Shown here: one piece after another, positions 37,732-48,725 of the stretch
How positions within the stretch are numbered: position 1 is the first letter of the stretch
How the letters are laid out: each line of letters opens with the position of its first letter
Assembly: GCA_003569245.1 (NCBI GenBank)
Contig: BGOM01000024.1
Coordinates: forward strand, 1-64,000
DNA length: 64,000 bases
Reading direction: 5' to 3'
DNA from: Opitutia bacterium
Lineage (GTDB): Bacteria > Verrucomicrobiota > Verrucomicrobiia > Opitutales > UBA953
The notes under the pieces: generated by a model
The model's database searches: none
The model's input: only the letters and a program-made list of their open reading frames with translations
Told to the model about the DNA's origin: nothing
Position numbers and translations under genes: made by a program

Positions 37732-37782
37732 GCATCAGAAGCTGCGCTTGAAGCCTGACCGGTTTCCGCGGTAAGTGACGGC

Positions 37783-39141
37783 ATGCTTCCCCGCGGCCTC
37801 CTCTCCGGGCTCTTCCTCGGCGCCGCCGGCCTCGGGGCGAACCCCTGCCGCGTCGAGGTCGTCGAGCGCGGGACCGATTGGCCCGTCCCCGGCGTGGAAC
37901 TGCGTACCGTGCACGGCGCCCGCCTGGTCTCGGACAACGCGGGGCTGATCGCGTTCGACCTGCCCGAGCTGATGGGCCGCGAGACTTGGGCGGAGATCCG
38001 CGGTCACGGTTACGGCGTGAAGCGGGATGGCTTCGGCTACGCCGGGGTCCGCTTCGTCCCTCGCGCCGGCGCGACGGTCCGGATCGAGGTCGAGCGCACG
38101 CAACCGGCGCGGCGGCTCGGCCGCCTCACCGGCGCGGGCTTGTTCGCGGAGAGCCAGAAGCTGGGCGAGGAACTGGACTGGCCGGAGAGCGGCGTGCTGG
38201 GTTGCGACAGCGTGGTCACCGCGCGCTTCGGCGGGAAACACTACTGGTTCTGGGGCGACACCAACCTCGCGCGGTACCCGCTGGGAATCTTCAACGTCTC
38301 CGCCGCCACGACCGCCGGCTTCACCCCGCCCGCCCGCCCGCCGCTGAAGGTGCGCTTCGATTATTTCCGGAACGCGGCGGGAGCGCCCCGCGGCGTGGCC
38401 GAGGTGCCCGGCGACGGCCCGACCTGGGTCTGGGGCGCGGCGACGTTGCCCGATGCCCGGGGCCGCGAGCACCTTGTGGCGTCGGCGGTGAAAGTCCGGG
38501 GCAACATGGAAGCCTACCGCTGGGACCTGGTCGAGTGGGATGCCACCGTGGCGAAATTCGCGCCGCTGCTGACCTTCTGGCAGAAGTCGGCCGAAGAACC
38601 CAAGCCGACGAAGGTACCCGATGGGCATGCGCTGAGGTGGACGGATGCGGCGGGCAAGGCTTGGCTGCTCTTCTGCAACCCGTTCCCGACGATGCGCTGC
38701 CCGGCCACGTACGAGGCCTGGAAGGATCCCGCGACCTGGGAGCCGCTGACTCCCGACCGCCGGGTGCTGACGCCGGAGGGCAAACCGGTCGAAGCCCACG
38801 GCGGCGACCTCGCCTGGCACCCGTGGAGCCGACGCTGGCTGCTGCTGTTCACCCAGAAGGGCGGGGCCTCCTCCTACCTCGGGGAGATCTGGCTGGCGAC
38901 CGCGCCGAGCCCGACCGGGCCGTGGACGGAAGCCCGCCAGATCGCCACGCACGACCACTACACGTTCTACAACCCGGTCCTGCACGCGGAGTCGTTCCGC
39001 GACGATTCACCGCTGATCCACTTCGAGGGGACTTACGTGACGACGTTCTCGGGCCACCGCGAGCCGACCCCGCGCTGGGACTACAACCAGGTGCTGTATC
39101 AGGTCGACCTGTCGGCGCCGCCGTTCGGCGCCGGAAAATAA
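37783..39141 (+). CDS. Secreted beta-propeller protein, glycoside-hydrolase-like
   Basis: A 452-residue protein with a short signal-like start (MLPRGLLSGLFLGAAGLGANP). Residues about 20-105 look like a carboxypeptidase-regulatory/Ig-like domain (VEVVERGTDWPVPGVELRTV). Then comes a propeller-type domain with ARFGGKHYWFWGDTNLARYPLGIFN, AHGGDLAWHPWSRRWLLLFTQ and HFEGTYVTTFSGH. Repeated strand-turn units with acidic residues recall GH43/GH32/DUF4185-like five-bladed propellers. Probably acts on a glycan with the neighbouring protein at 35752. Activity not assigned. Confidence 0.6.
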   Translation: MLPRGLLSGLFLGAAGLGANPCRVEVVERGTDWPVPGVELRTVHGARLVSDNAGLIAFDLPELMGRETWAEIRGHGYGVKRDGFGYAGVRFVPRAGATVRIEVERTQPARRLGRLTGAGLFAESQKLGEELDWPESGVLGCDSVVTARFGGKHYWFWGDTNLARYPLGIFNVSAATTAGFTPPARPPLKVRFDYFRNAAGAPRGVAEVPGDGPTWVWGAATLPDARGREHLVASAVKVRGNMEAYRWDLVEWDATVAKFAPLLTFWQKSAEEPKPTKVPDGHALRWTDAAGKAWLLFCNPFPTMRCPATYEAWKDPATWEPLTPDRRVLTPEGKPVEAHGGDLAWHPWSRRWLLLFTQKGGASSYLGEIWLATAPSPTGPWTEARQIATHDHYTFYNPVLHAESFRDDSPLIHFEGTYVTTFSGHREPTPRWDYNQVLYQVDLSAPPFGAGK

Positions 39142-39149
39142 CCCGCCGC

Positions 39150-39178
39150 TTGACGCGGGGGCTTCGCTGCGGGATGGT
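39150..39178 (+). promoter_or_regulatory. Possible promoter for the 39185 gene
   Basis: TTGACG (39150-39155), 17 bases, GATGGT (39173-39178; weak -10), only six bases before the ATG at 39185. Confidence 0.35.
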
Positions 39179-39184
39179 GGCCCG

Positions 39185-39925
39185 ATGGACGCCGCCACCC
39201 TCCGCCTGCTCGACGCCCGTCGTCACCCGGGGCGGCGGCCGGTGATGCGGCAGAGCTGGGAGCACCTCTTCTTCCTGCACTGGCGCGTGGACCCGGCCGC
39301 GGTCGCCAAGCTCCTGCCGCCCGGACTCACCGTGGATACCTTCGAGGGTCAGGCTTACCTGGGCGTCGTCGGCTTCCGGATGAGCCGGGTGCGTCCCGCC
39401 GGCCTGCCCGCGCTGCCCTGGCTCTCCTTCTTCAACGAGCTCAATGTGCGCGTCTACGTGCGCGACGCCGCCGGCGAACCGGGGGTCTGGTTCCTCTCGC
39501 TCGACTGCGACCGCTGGCCCGCGGTGCGGATCGCCCGCGCGGGCTTCGGCCTGCCCTACCGCGACGCGAAGATGACGCACAAGCCCTTCGGCGATCGCTG
39601 GACGATGGACTGCCAGCGCGACGGGTACGCGCACTCGGCCCGCTACGCCTGGAAGGCGCTGACGCCGGCCGCCCCGGCCGAACCCGGCACGCTGCTCTTC
39701 CACCTCGCGGAGCGCTACAACTTCTTCTCGGTGCGGGGCGGTCGGCTCCTGCGCGGACAGGTACACCATGCCCCTTACGCCCTCAGCCTGGCGCAGCTGA
39801 CGACCTGGAGCGAGCAGCCGGTCGAGTGGGACGGCTTCCCGCTCGCCGGCCGCGCCCCGGACCACGCGCATTGCTCCGTCGGCGTCGACGTCGAGGCCTT
39901 CGGCCTCGTCCCGGCCCATGCGTAG
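39185..39925 (+). CDS. DUF2071 (YqjF-like) protein
   Basis: A 246-residue protein matching the DUF2071 pattern: MRQSWEHLFFLHWRVDPAAVAKLLPPGLTVDTFEGQAYLGVVGFRM near the N-terminus, FNELNVRVYVRDAAGEPGVWFLSLDCDR in the middle, and LAERYNFFSVRGGRLLRGQVHHAPYALS. The family has an acetoacetate-decarboxylase-like fold and no settled function. A later ATG (MRQSW, residue 21) is an alternative start. The end overlaps the HAD gene by eight bases. Confidence 0.85.
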   Translation: MDAATLRLLDARRHPGRRPVMRQSWEHLFFLHWRVDPAAVAKLLPPGLTVDTFEGQAYLGVVGFRMSRVRPAGLPALPWLSFFNELNVRVYVRDAAGEPGVWFLSLDCDRWPAVRIARAGFGLPYRDAKMTHKPFGDRWTMDCQRDGYAHSARYAWKALTPAAPAEPGTLLFHLAERYNFFSVRGGRLLRGQVHHAPYALSLAQLTTWSEQPVEWDGFPLAGRAPDHAHCSVGVDVEAFGLVPAHA

Positions 39926-40580
39926 ACGGCTCGCCGCGTACCGCCACGCGGTCTGGGACTGGAACGGCACCTTGCTGGACGACACCTGGCTCTGCTGCGC
40001 CTCGCTGAATCTCCTGCTCGCCGAGGATGGCCACCCGCGCGTGGACCCGGAACGCTACCGACGCATCTTCGAGTTCCCGGTGATCAAGGTCTACCAGGCG
40101 ATCGGGTTCACGCCGGACGAGTCGTCCTTCCGCGCGATGTCCGTCCGCTTCATGGCGGCGTACGAGGCGCGCAAGCACGAGTGCGGCCTGCATCCCGGCG
40201 CCCTCGACCTGCTCGACGGCCTGAGCGCGCGGGGCGCCACGCACTCGGTGCTCTCGGCCTACGAACGCACGCTGCTGGAGGCGACCCTCCGGCACTACGG
40301 ACTCCGCGACCGGTTCCGCAAGGCCTGCGGCGGCGACGATATCCATGCGGGCAGCAAGGAGGAGCGGGCCCGGCGGCACCTCGCCGACCTGGGCCTGGCC
40401 GCGGAGGACGTGCTTTACGTGGGCGATACGGCGCACGACGCGGAGGCGGCCCGGGCGATGGGGGTCGACTGCGTGCTCGTCGCGCACGGACACCAGCACC
40501 GCGACCGGCTCGAGGGGCTCGGGGTGCGCGTGGTCGACAACTTCGCCGAACTGGTGGCCGAGCTTCAGGTCGCCCCGTAG
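39918..40580 (+). CDS. HAD-superfamily hydrolase (phosphoglycolate-phosphatase-like)
   Basis: A 220-residue phosphatase with motif I VWDWNGTLLDD (nucleophile Asp), motif II LSAYERT and motif IV YVGDTAHDAEAARAMG. The cap lies at about residues 25-85. The family dephosphorylates small metabolites; this one resembles Gph/PpaX-type proteins. It overlaps the DUF2071 gene (39918-39925) and runs 16 bases into the convergent deacetylase gene. Confidence 0.87.
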   Translation: MRRRLAAYRHAVWDWNGTLLDDTWLCCASLNLLLAEDGHPRVDPERYRRIFEFPVIKVYQAIGFTPDESSFRAMSVRFMAAYEARKHECGLHPGALDLLDGLSARGATHSVLSAYERTLLEATLRHYGLRDRFRKACGGDDIHAGSKEERARRHLADLGLAAEDVLYVGDTAHDAEAARAMGVDCVLVAHGHQHRDRLEGLGVRVVDNFAELVAELQVAP

Positions 40581-41470
40581 GCGGCGGCGACGCGCTTGAC
40601 GGTGTCGACGTGCAGCCGGGCGGTGCGCGCGCGGTCGCGGTTGTAGCCGCCGCCGTAGAGCGCGACGAGCGGGAGGCCGCGGGCGCGCGTCCAGGCGAGG
40701 ACCCGCGCGTCGCGGGCCGCGAAGTCGGCGTCGGTGAGCGCCATCTGCCCGAAGCGGTCGTCGACGTGCAGGTCGGCGCCGGTGTTCCAGAAGACGACGT
40801 CGGGGGCGAAGCGCCCGGCGATCTCGGCCAACGCCGCGTCGAGCGCGGCGAGGTAGGCCGGACCGTCCACGCCGCGTGGCAGGGCGACGTCGAGGTCGCC
40901 GGTCTCCTTCTCCGCGGGGTAATTACGGCCGACGTGCAGCGAGGCGCTGAAGCGGTCAGGCTGACCGCGCAGGAGCGCGTGGGTGCCGTTGCCTTGATGC
41001 GCGTCGGTGTCGAGGACGAGCGCGCGCAGGCCGGGCCGTTCGGCCCGCAGGACGGCGCAGGCGACGGCCACGTCGTTGAGCACGCAGAACCCGAGCCCGC
41101 GGTCGGCGAAGGCATGATGCGTGCCGCCGCCGAGGTTGGCCGCGGCGCCGTGCTCGAGCGCGGCACGTAGCGCGAGGACGGTCCCGTGCGTCTCGCGCCG
41201 GGAACGGTCGAACAAGGCCGCGTCGTCCGGCAGTCCGAGGCGGTTGCGATCGAAGGCGGAGAGGCGGCCATCGCGGACCGCCGTCAGGTAGGCGGGGTCG
41301 TGGACGAGCGTGAGCATGTCCCACGGCGCGGGGTCGGGCGCCAGGAACATCGCGGCCGGCAGCTCGGCCTCCAGCAAGGCCCGGCTGCGCGAGAACTTTT
41401 CCATCGGGAAAGGATGCTCCGCCGGCAAGGGGTAGTGGTAGAGAGGGTGATGGAAGCAGCGAAAGCGCAT
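40565..41470 (-). CDS. Class I/AcuC-type histone-deacetylase-family enzyme
   Basis: A 301-residue zinc deacetylase. The active site is complete: the catalytic His pair in GGGTHHAFADRGLGFCVLND, zinc ligands in VLDTDAHQGNGT and NTGADLHVDD, and the Tyr in GGGYNRD. The N-terminus MRFRCFHHPLYHYPLP and LVHDPAYLTAV fit bacterial deacetylases. It is divergent from acs (114-base gap). In Bacillus, AcuC sits beside acsA and deacetylates the synthetase, so the same role is a good inference here. Its 3' end overlaps the HAD gene. Confidence 0.88.
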   Translation of the reverse strand: MRFRCFHHPLYHYPLPAEHPFPMEKFSRSRALLEAELPAAMFLAPDPAPWDMLTLVHDPAYLTAVRDGRLSAFDRNRLGLPDDAALFDRSRRETHGTVLALRAALEHGAAANLGGGTHHAFADRGLGFCVLNDVAVACAVLRAERPGLRALVLDTDAHQGNGTHALLRGQPDRFSASLHVGRNYPAEKETGDLDVALPRGVDGPAYLAALDAALAEIAGRFAPDVVFWNTGADLHVDDRFGQMALTDADFAARDARVLAWTRARGLPLVALYGGGYNRDRARTARLHVDTVKRVAAAYGAT

Positions 41471-41584
41471 GCCGGGTCGCCAAAGTCCGGGGTGAACCCG
41501 GGGTGTCAAACCCAGCCGCGCGAAGGGGTTTTGATTGCCCAAAGGCGGGCAAGGCCGTTCAAATACCCCCTCCCCGACCCCGCC

Positions 41585-43600
<2,016 letters not shown>

Positions 43601-43623
43601 GCAGCCCCGCCCGCCGCCCCGAG

Positions 43624-43648
43624 ACCCCGACCCAGTCGGGGTTTTTTG
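43624..43648 (+). terminator. Intrinsic terminator after acs
   Basis: ACCCCGA / TCGGGGT stem with CCCAG loop and a T6 run. Confidence 0.88.
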
Positions 43649-43652
43649 TTTG

Positions 43653-43770
43653 GTAGCGGTAAGCGGATGGCGGTTAGGGAGGACCAGCGGTTGGGGGTCG
43701 GGGAGGGATACCTAAGCCATTCTAGAAAGCGGCCGTCCAACCGCCACCCCCTGACCGCCAACCGCTATCG
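43653..43770. repeat. GCGGTTGG-type repeats in inverted arrangement
   Basis: The gap between acs and the TlpA-like gene starts with TAGCGGTAAGCGGATGGCGG (43654 onward) and AGCGGTTGGGGG, and ends with ACCGCCAACCGCTA (43754-43767), the complement of the motif TAGCGGTTGGCGGT. The same motif occurs at 54786 and 56401. The inverted arms could form a cruciform or hairpin. Confidence 0.6.
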
Positions 43771-43777
43771 TCCCTCA

Positions 43778-43806
43778 TTGCCTCCGGCCCTCCCGGCCTC
43801 TACTGT
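43778..43806 (+). promoter_or_regulatory. Possible promoter for the TlpA-like gene
   Basis: TTGCCT (43778-43783), 17 bases, TACTGT (43801-43806), only six bases before the ATG at 43813, so the transcript would be leaderless or nearly so. Confidence 0.4.
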
Positions 43807-43812
43807 TATCCT

Positions 43813-44898
43813 ATGCGCTCCCTCGCCCTCCTCCTGCTCTCCACCGTCTGCGCCCTGGCCGGCCTGAAGGTCGGCGACCCCGCCCCGGCCACCCGACCCG
43901 AGACGATGCTCCAAGGCGAACCCGTCAAGGAGTTCAAGCCGGGCGAGGTCTACGTCTTCGAGTGCTGGGCCACCTGGTGCGGACCGTGCGTCGCCGCCAT
44001 CCCCCACCTCGACGCGCTGCACCGGAAAATGGGGCCGAAGGGCGTCATCATCACCGGCGTGAACGTCTGGGAGTCCGAGAAGGATCCGGCGATGGTCGAG
44101 CGCGTCCGGACGTTCGTGCAGTCGCAGGGCGCGAAGATGTCCTACCGCGTCGCCCTCGGCGGCAAGGATTTCGTGAAGGACTGGCTCGAGGCCGCCGGCG
44201 TGAACGGAATCCCCCACGCGTTCGTCGTCAAGGACGGTAAGCTCGCGTGGCAGGGCCACCCCGCGCAGCTCTCCGAGGAGATGCTGGGCGACATCATCAC
44301 CGGGACTTTCACGCCGAAGGCGGAAAAGTTCGCGAAGGCCGCGCCCGCCGCCGACCCGGAGCAGGCCCGCAACGAGGCCAAGCTGCAGGCCCTGGCCGAG
44401 GCGATGATGCGCCGCGACTGGGCCGCCGCGGAGAAGGCCCTGCCCGCCGCCGCCGCCGTCCTCCCGGTCGAGGAGCGCCAGGACCTGCTCGACTCGGTGG
44501 GCGCCCAGATCGCGCTCGCGAAGGGCGACCCGACCAAGACCTATGCCCAGATGGCCAAGCTCGCGGAGGAGGAGGCCGACGACGCCGAGGCGCAGAACGA
44601 GCTGGCGTGGGAACTGGTCACGAACCCCACTTTCCTCAAGAAGCCGAACCTCGCGCTCGCCGAGAAGTGCGCCGTGCGCGCGGTCAAGCTGAGCAAGGGC
44701 AAGGAAGGCGACAAACTCGACACGCTCGCGCGGGTACGCTGGTTGCAGGGCGACAAGAAGGAGGCCGTGAAGCTGCAGGAGCAGGCGGTGGCCGTGACCG
44801 CCGACCCCGAGATGAAGGAGCTGCTGCAACGCACGCTCGACGCCCTGAAGAAGGGCGAGCTCCCCCCGGCCGAGAACGTGCCGGACGAGGATCGCTGA
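43813..44898 (+). CDS. Secreted TlpA-like thioredoxin-fold protein with helical C-terminal domain
   Basis: A 361-residue protein with signal peptide MRSLALLLLSTVCALA, then a thioredoxin fold with the redox motif ATWCGPCV (Cys at residues 56 and 59) and the cis-Pro loop GIPHAFVVKDG. The C-terminal half (about 180-350) is Ala/Glu/Lys-rich and helical with TPR-like units (AQNELAWELVTNP, LDTLARVRWLQGDKKEAVKLQEQAV). Likely a periplasmic thiol-disulfide oxidoreductase. It is followed after four bases by a lipoprotein propeller, so the two probably form an operon. Confidence 0.82.
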   Translation: MRSLALLLLSTVCALAGLKVGDPAPATRPETMLQGEPVKEFKPGEVYVFECWATWCGPCVAAIPHLDALHRKMGPKGVIITGVNVWESEKDPAMVERVRTFVQSQGAKMSYRVALGGKDFVKDWLEAAGVNGIPHAFVVKDGKLAWQGHPAQLSEEMLGDIITGTFTPKAEKFAKAAPAADPEQARNEAKLQALAEAMMRRDWAAAEKALPAAAAVLPVEERQDLLDSVGAQIALAKGDPTKTYAQMAKLAEEEADDAEAQNELAWELVTNPTFLKKPNLALAEKCAVRAVKLSKGKEGDKLDTLARVRWLQGDKKEAVKLQEQAVAVTADPEMKELLQRTLDALKKGELPPAENVPDEDR

Positions 44899-44902
44899 GC
44901 GC

Positions 44903-46165
44903 ATGGACCGCCGCGGCTTCCTCGGCGGCGCCGCCGCGCTGATGGGCGGGGCCCTCCTCGCCGGCTGTCAGGGCGGCCCGGCGACGGCCCGCATCCGCGC
45001 GATCACCCGCGGGCCGAAATTCCACTGGCGCGGTTATTACGACAAGCTGCTGTATTCCCCGGACGACCGCTTCGTGCTCGCGAACGAGGTCGACTTCGAA
45101 GGCCGCTCCCCGACGACGGCCGACGCGCTGCGCGTCGGCATGGTCGACACCCAGGACGGCGACCGCTGGATCGACCTCGGCGGCTCCGGCGCCTGGAACT
45201 GGCAGCAGGGCTGCATGCTGCAATGGGTGCCGGGCTCGGCGAGCGAGGTCGCCTGGAACGACCGCGAGGACGGGCGGTTCGTGACGCGCCTCCTCGACGT
45301 CCGGTCCGGCCGACGGCGCACGCTGCCGCACCCCTTCTACGCTTTTAGTCCGGATGGGCGGACGGCCTTCGCCCCCGACTTCGCCCGCCTCGACGTCACC
45401 CGTCCGGGCTACGGCTACGCGACCGGTGCGCCGCGCGACCTGTCCAGACTCGTCAAGGCGCCCGAGGACACGGGCATCTGGCGGATGGACCTGGCCACGG
45501 GCCGCCAACGCCTGCTCTTCTCCCTCGCCGACGCGGCGAAGCTCCCCTTCACGGGCCCGGCGGCCGCGGCCTTCCGGCCCGACTCGGTCCACTGGTTCAA
45601 CCACCTGCTCTGCAACACCGACGGCACCCGGCTGTTCTTCCTGCATCGCTGGAAGACCCCCGGCGACAAGGCGGGCTTCCGCACCCGCGCCCTGACGATC
45701 GATGTCGACGGCGGCCGGCTCCACGTGCTGGACCCCAACGGCGGGACGTCGCACTTCGTCTGGCGCGACCCGCGGCACATCTTCGCGTGGGCCTGGCACC
45801 CGTCGCATGGCGAACGGTTCTACCTGTTCAAGGACCTCTGCGACGAGGTCACCGTGGTGGGCAAGGACGCGATGCCGAACAACGGTCACAACACCTACCT
45901 CCCGCAGACGGACAATGCCTGGGTGCTCAATGACACCTACCCGCAGGGTCCGGAGAAGCTGCAGCGCCCTTACCTTTACCACATCCCGACGAACCGCCGG
46001 ATCGAGGTCGGGGCGTTCCCGACGATCGCGGCCATCAACGGCACGGAATGGCGCTGCGACACCCACCCGTCGGCCAGCCGCGACGGCCGCCAGTTCTGCT
46101 TCGACTCCGCCCATGCCGGCGGCCGGCAGGTCTACGTGGCCGACATCGCCGACCTGCTGGGCTGA
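44903..46165 (+). CDS. Lipoprotein beta-propeller, oligogalacturonate-lyase-like
   Basis: A 420-residue protein starting MDRRGFLGGAAALMGGALLAGC: a twin-arginine-like signal ending in a lipobox. The rest is a WD40-like propeller resembling the oligogalacturonide lyase (PL22-like) family: LLYSPDDRFVLANE, GHNTYLPQTDNAWVLNDTYP, YLYHIPTNRRIEVG, WRCDTHPSASRDGRQFCFDSAHAGGRQVYVADI. A conserved His-rich region (FVWRDPRHIFAWAWHPSHGE) may hold metal or substrate. It may be a binding protein or enzyme; activity is not established. Confidence 0.65.
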   Translation: MDRRGFLGGAAALMGGALLAGCQGGPATARIRAITRGPKFHWRGYYDKLLYSPDDRFVLANEVDFEGRSPTTADALRVGMVDTQDGDRWIDLGGSGAWNWQQGCMLQWVPGSASEVAWNDREDGRFVTRLLDVRSGRRRTLPHPFYAFSPDGRTAFAPDFARLDVTRPGYGYATGAPRDLSRLVKAPEDTGIWRMDLATGRQRLLFSLADAAKLPFTGPAAAAFRPDSVHWFNHLLCNTDGTRLFFLHRWKTPGDKAGFRTRALTIDVDGGRLHVLDPNGGTSHFVWRDPRHIFAWAWHPSHGERFYLFKDLCDEVTVVGKDAMPNNGHNTYLPQTDNAWVLNDTYPQGPEKLQRPYLYHIPTNRRIEVGAFPTIAAINGTEWRCDTHPSASRDGRQFCFDSAHAGGRQVYVADIADLLG

Positions 46166-46229
46166 GGCGTCACCCGACCGCCGCTCAATCGCGCTTCCCA
46201 TCCGCGATGGGCCGGACATAGTGACCGCG

Positions 46230-47654
46230 ATGGCCACCCGCAGCGCCCTGGAGCGAGCCCGCTCCGCCCTCCACCTCCGCCTCCTGGCGGCGCAGCGTCG
46301 GCTGACGGCGGAGCAGCGCGGGGCCGTCCTCGTGCTCGGCGGCAACGACCGCCTCGCGGCCTCCGAACTCGCGAACCAGCTGACCGAGTGGTTCGACGCC
46401 CGTACGGTCCGCATCTGCGCCCCGACCGAGGACGCCGGCGCCGGCCGCCCCTTCCTCTGGCCGTATTGGCAGGAGATGCCGGCGAAAGGTCGCATCACCC
46501 TCGTGGTCGGGGATTGGCTGACCCGCACGGCGACCGCAGCTGCCCGCGAGGAATTCGACGACGACACCCTCCGCGCGCGCCTGAAATCGCTCCGCGCGTT
46601 CGAGGAACTCCTCGCGGCCGACGGGACCTCCGTGGTGAAGGTCTGGCTGGAGACCCCGGAGAAGAGCCTGCGGAAACGCCTGCGCGAGGCCGAGGACACC
46701 GACGCCGAGGGCTGGGTCGTCACGGCTGACGACCTGTTGCTCGCGAAGAAATCCGGGCAGAACCTGGCGCGCACGCTGCGCAGCCAAGGCAGCGGCAAGA
46801 ACCTCCCCTGGAAGGTCGTCAGCGGCGCCGCCGAGACGAAACTCCGCGACCTCCATGCCGGCCTCGCGATCGCCGACCAGCTCAACCAAGCCTCGCGCCG
46901 CCGGGCCGCCGTCGTCGCGAAAAAGCCGGGCAGCCGTCCCCGCGGGCTGCTCGAGAGCGCCGCGGCGCACCCGACCCTCGACAAGAAGGGCTATAGCCAG
47001 CAGATGGCGAAACTGCAGCCCCGCCTCGGCCGGCTCACCCGGCTCGCGGCCCAGAAGGGCCTCGCGACGGTCGTCGTCCTCGAAGGTCCCGACGCCGCCG
47101 GCAAGGGCGGCGCGATCCGCCGCCTGTGCGGGATGATCGACGCCGCGCACTACCAGGTCTACCCGACGCCGGCGCCCACGCCCGAGGAAAAGGCCCGGCA
47201 CTACCTCTGGCGCTTCTGGAACAAGGTGCCCGCGCCCGGCCACCTCGCGGTCTTCGACCGGTCCTGGTTCGGCCGCGTGATGGTCGAACGCGTGGAAGGT
47301 TTCGCGCCGGACGCCGCGTGGGCCCGCGCCTACGCCGAGATCAACGACTTCGAGGCGCGCCTCGCCGAGACCGGCATGGTGGTGGTGAAACTCTGGATCA
47401 ACCTCTCCAAGGAGGAGCAGCTCCGGCGCTTCCGGGCGCGCGAGGAATCGCCGCATAAGCGCCACAAGATGACGGCGGAGGATTACCGCAACCGGAAGAA
47501 GTGGGACGACAACCTGCGGGCCGCCGAGGACATGATCGCCCGCACGGACACGCCGCACGCGCCTTGGATCGTGATCTCGGGCGACGACAAGCGCCACGCG
47601 CGCGTGGCGGCCCTCAAGGCCGTCTGCCGCGCGCTGTCCGACCGCCTGGACTGA
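46230..47654 (+). CDS. pap: Polyphosphate:AMP phosphotransferase (two-domain PPK2 class II)
   Basis: A 474-residue protein with two PPK2 domains. The C-terminal one is intact: Walker A VLEGPDAAGKGGAIRRL, the lid region, FDRSWFGRVMVERVEGF and KLWINLSKEEQLRRFRAREESPHK. The N-terminal one has LVLGGNDRLAASELANQL at the Walker position, with the Lys missing, so it is likely structural, as known in this class. The enzyme makes ADP from AMP and polyphosphate. The end overlaps the convergent mutY 3' end by 41 bases. Confidence 0.9.
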   Translation: MATRSALERARSALHLRLLAAQRRLTAEQRGAVLVLGGNDRLAASELANQLTEWFDARTVRICAPTEDAGAGRPFLWPYWQEMPAKGRITLVVGDWLTRTATAAAREEFDDDTLRARLKSLRAFEELLAADGTSVVKVWLETPEKSLRKRLREAEDTDAEGWVVTADDLLLAKKSGQNLARTLRSQGSGKNLPWKVVSGAAETKLRDLHAGLAIADQLNQASRRRAAVVAKKPGSRPRGLLESAAAHPTLDKKGYSQQMAKLQPRLGRLTRLAAQKGLATVVVLEGPDAAGKGGAIRRLCGMIDAAHYQVYPTPAPTPEEKARHYLWRFWNKVPAPGHLAVFDRSWFGRVMVERVEGFAPDAAWARAYAEINDFEARLAETGMVVVKLWINLSKEEQLRRFRAREESPHKRHKMTAEDYRNRKKWDDNLRAAEDMIARTDTPHAPWIVISGDDKRHARVAALKAVCRALSDRLD

Positions 47655-48678
47655 GCCATTCGCCCAGCCAGCGGCGGTGCGGACCGGTCAGCGCCGCCGT
47701 ATCCAGGGCGGCCTCGGCGACCCACTCGAGCGCCGGGTCGCGCGTCCAGCGACGGACGTCCGCCACCGCGACCGGCAAGGCGTGGAGCCGCTCCTCGTAG
47801 GTGACGTTGCCGATCGTGCGGCGGCGGACCAGCGTCGGCTCGCCGACGCCCGCCACGCCGAGCACGGCGAGCGCGGGGAGTTCGGCCATGCCGGCCAGCC
47901 GACGCGCATCCCGCGGGAGGCGGTGCAGCAGGACGCGCCCGCGGTGACGGACCAACCCGCGGGAGATCTCGTCGGTCCGGCGGGCCTTGGGGGCGAAGCG
48001 CGGGAGCTCCGCCGCGTCGCCGCGGGCGCGCGCGTCGCACCACCGTGCGACCGGGCAACGGTCGCAGGCCGGCGCGGCCTTACGGCAGACGGTGGCGCCG
48101 AGTTCCATCATCGCCTGGTTGAAATCGCCCGGACGGCGCGGGTCGACCAAGGTCGCCGCCAGCCCGGCGAAGTGTTTCGCGGCGGCGGCGCCGTCCTTGA
48201 AACGCTCCCGGACGCCGGCGACGCGGGCGAGCACCCGGATGACATTACCATCGACCACCGCGACCGGCTCGCCGAAGGCGATGCTGGCGATGGCGGCGGC
48301 GGTGTAGGGGCCGACACCTTTGAAGGCCTGCCAATCGGCGGCGGTGCGCGGCTCGGGTCGGCCGGCGACCTGCTGCGCCAAGGCGAGGAGGTTCCGGGCG
48401 CGGGTGTAGTAACCCAGACCCGCCCAAGCGGCGAGGACCTCGGCTTCCCGCGCCCGGGCCAGGGCGTCGAAACCGGGCCAGCGCGCCACCCACCGCTCGA
48501 AATACGGGAGGACGGTCGCCACCTGGGTCTGCTGACACATGAGCTCCGAGACGACCGTACGGTAGGCCGAGACTTCCGTCCGCCAGGGCAGCGGGCGCCG
48601 GTGCCGGGCGAACCACGCCAACAAGGCCTTCCGGATCGCCGGGGCGGCCGCGCAAGGCTGGGGTTCAGGGGTCGGCAT
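47614..48678 (-). CDS. mutY: A/G-specific adenine glycosylase MutY
   Basis: A 354-residue DNA repair enzyme that removes adenine opposite 8-oxoG. The catalytic Glu is in VSELMCQQTQVATVLPYFERW, the HhH motif and catalytic Asp in FKGVGPYTAAAIASIAFGEPVAVVDGNVIRV, and a [4Fe-4S] loop is C-x6-C-x2-C-x5-C (CRKAAPACDRCPVARWC). A C-terminal MutT-like domain recognises 8-oxoG. The ATG at 48678 gives MPTPEPQPC. Divergent from rnhC. Confidence 0.93.
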   Translation of the reverse strand: MPTPEPQPCAAAPAIRKALLAWFARHRRPLPWRTEVSAYRTVVSELMCQQTQVATVLPYFERWVARWPGFDALARAREAEVLAAWAGLGYYTRARNLLALAQQVAGRPEPRTAADWQAFKGVGPYTAAAIASIAFGEPVAVVDGNVIRVLARVAGVRERFKDGAAAAKHFAGLAATLVDPRRPGDFNQAMMELGATVCRKAAPACDRCPVARWCDARARGDAAELPRFAPKARRTDEISRGLVRHRGRVLLHRLPRDARRLAGMAELPALAVLGVAGVGEPTLVRRRTIGNVTYEERLHALPVAVADVRRWTRDPALEWVAEAALDTAALTGPHRRWLGEWLSPGGRTARGRRP

Positions 48679-48725
48679 GGGATGGGGCTGGATTTGGTCC
48701 TGCGGCTCGGTAGACCTTGGAGGAC

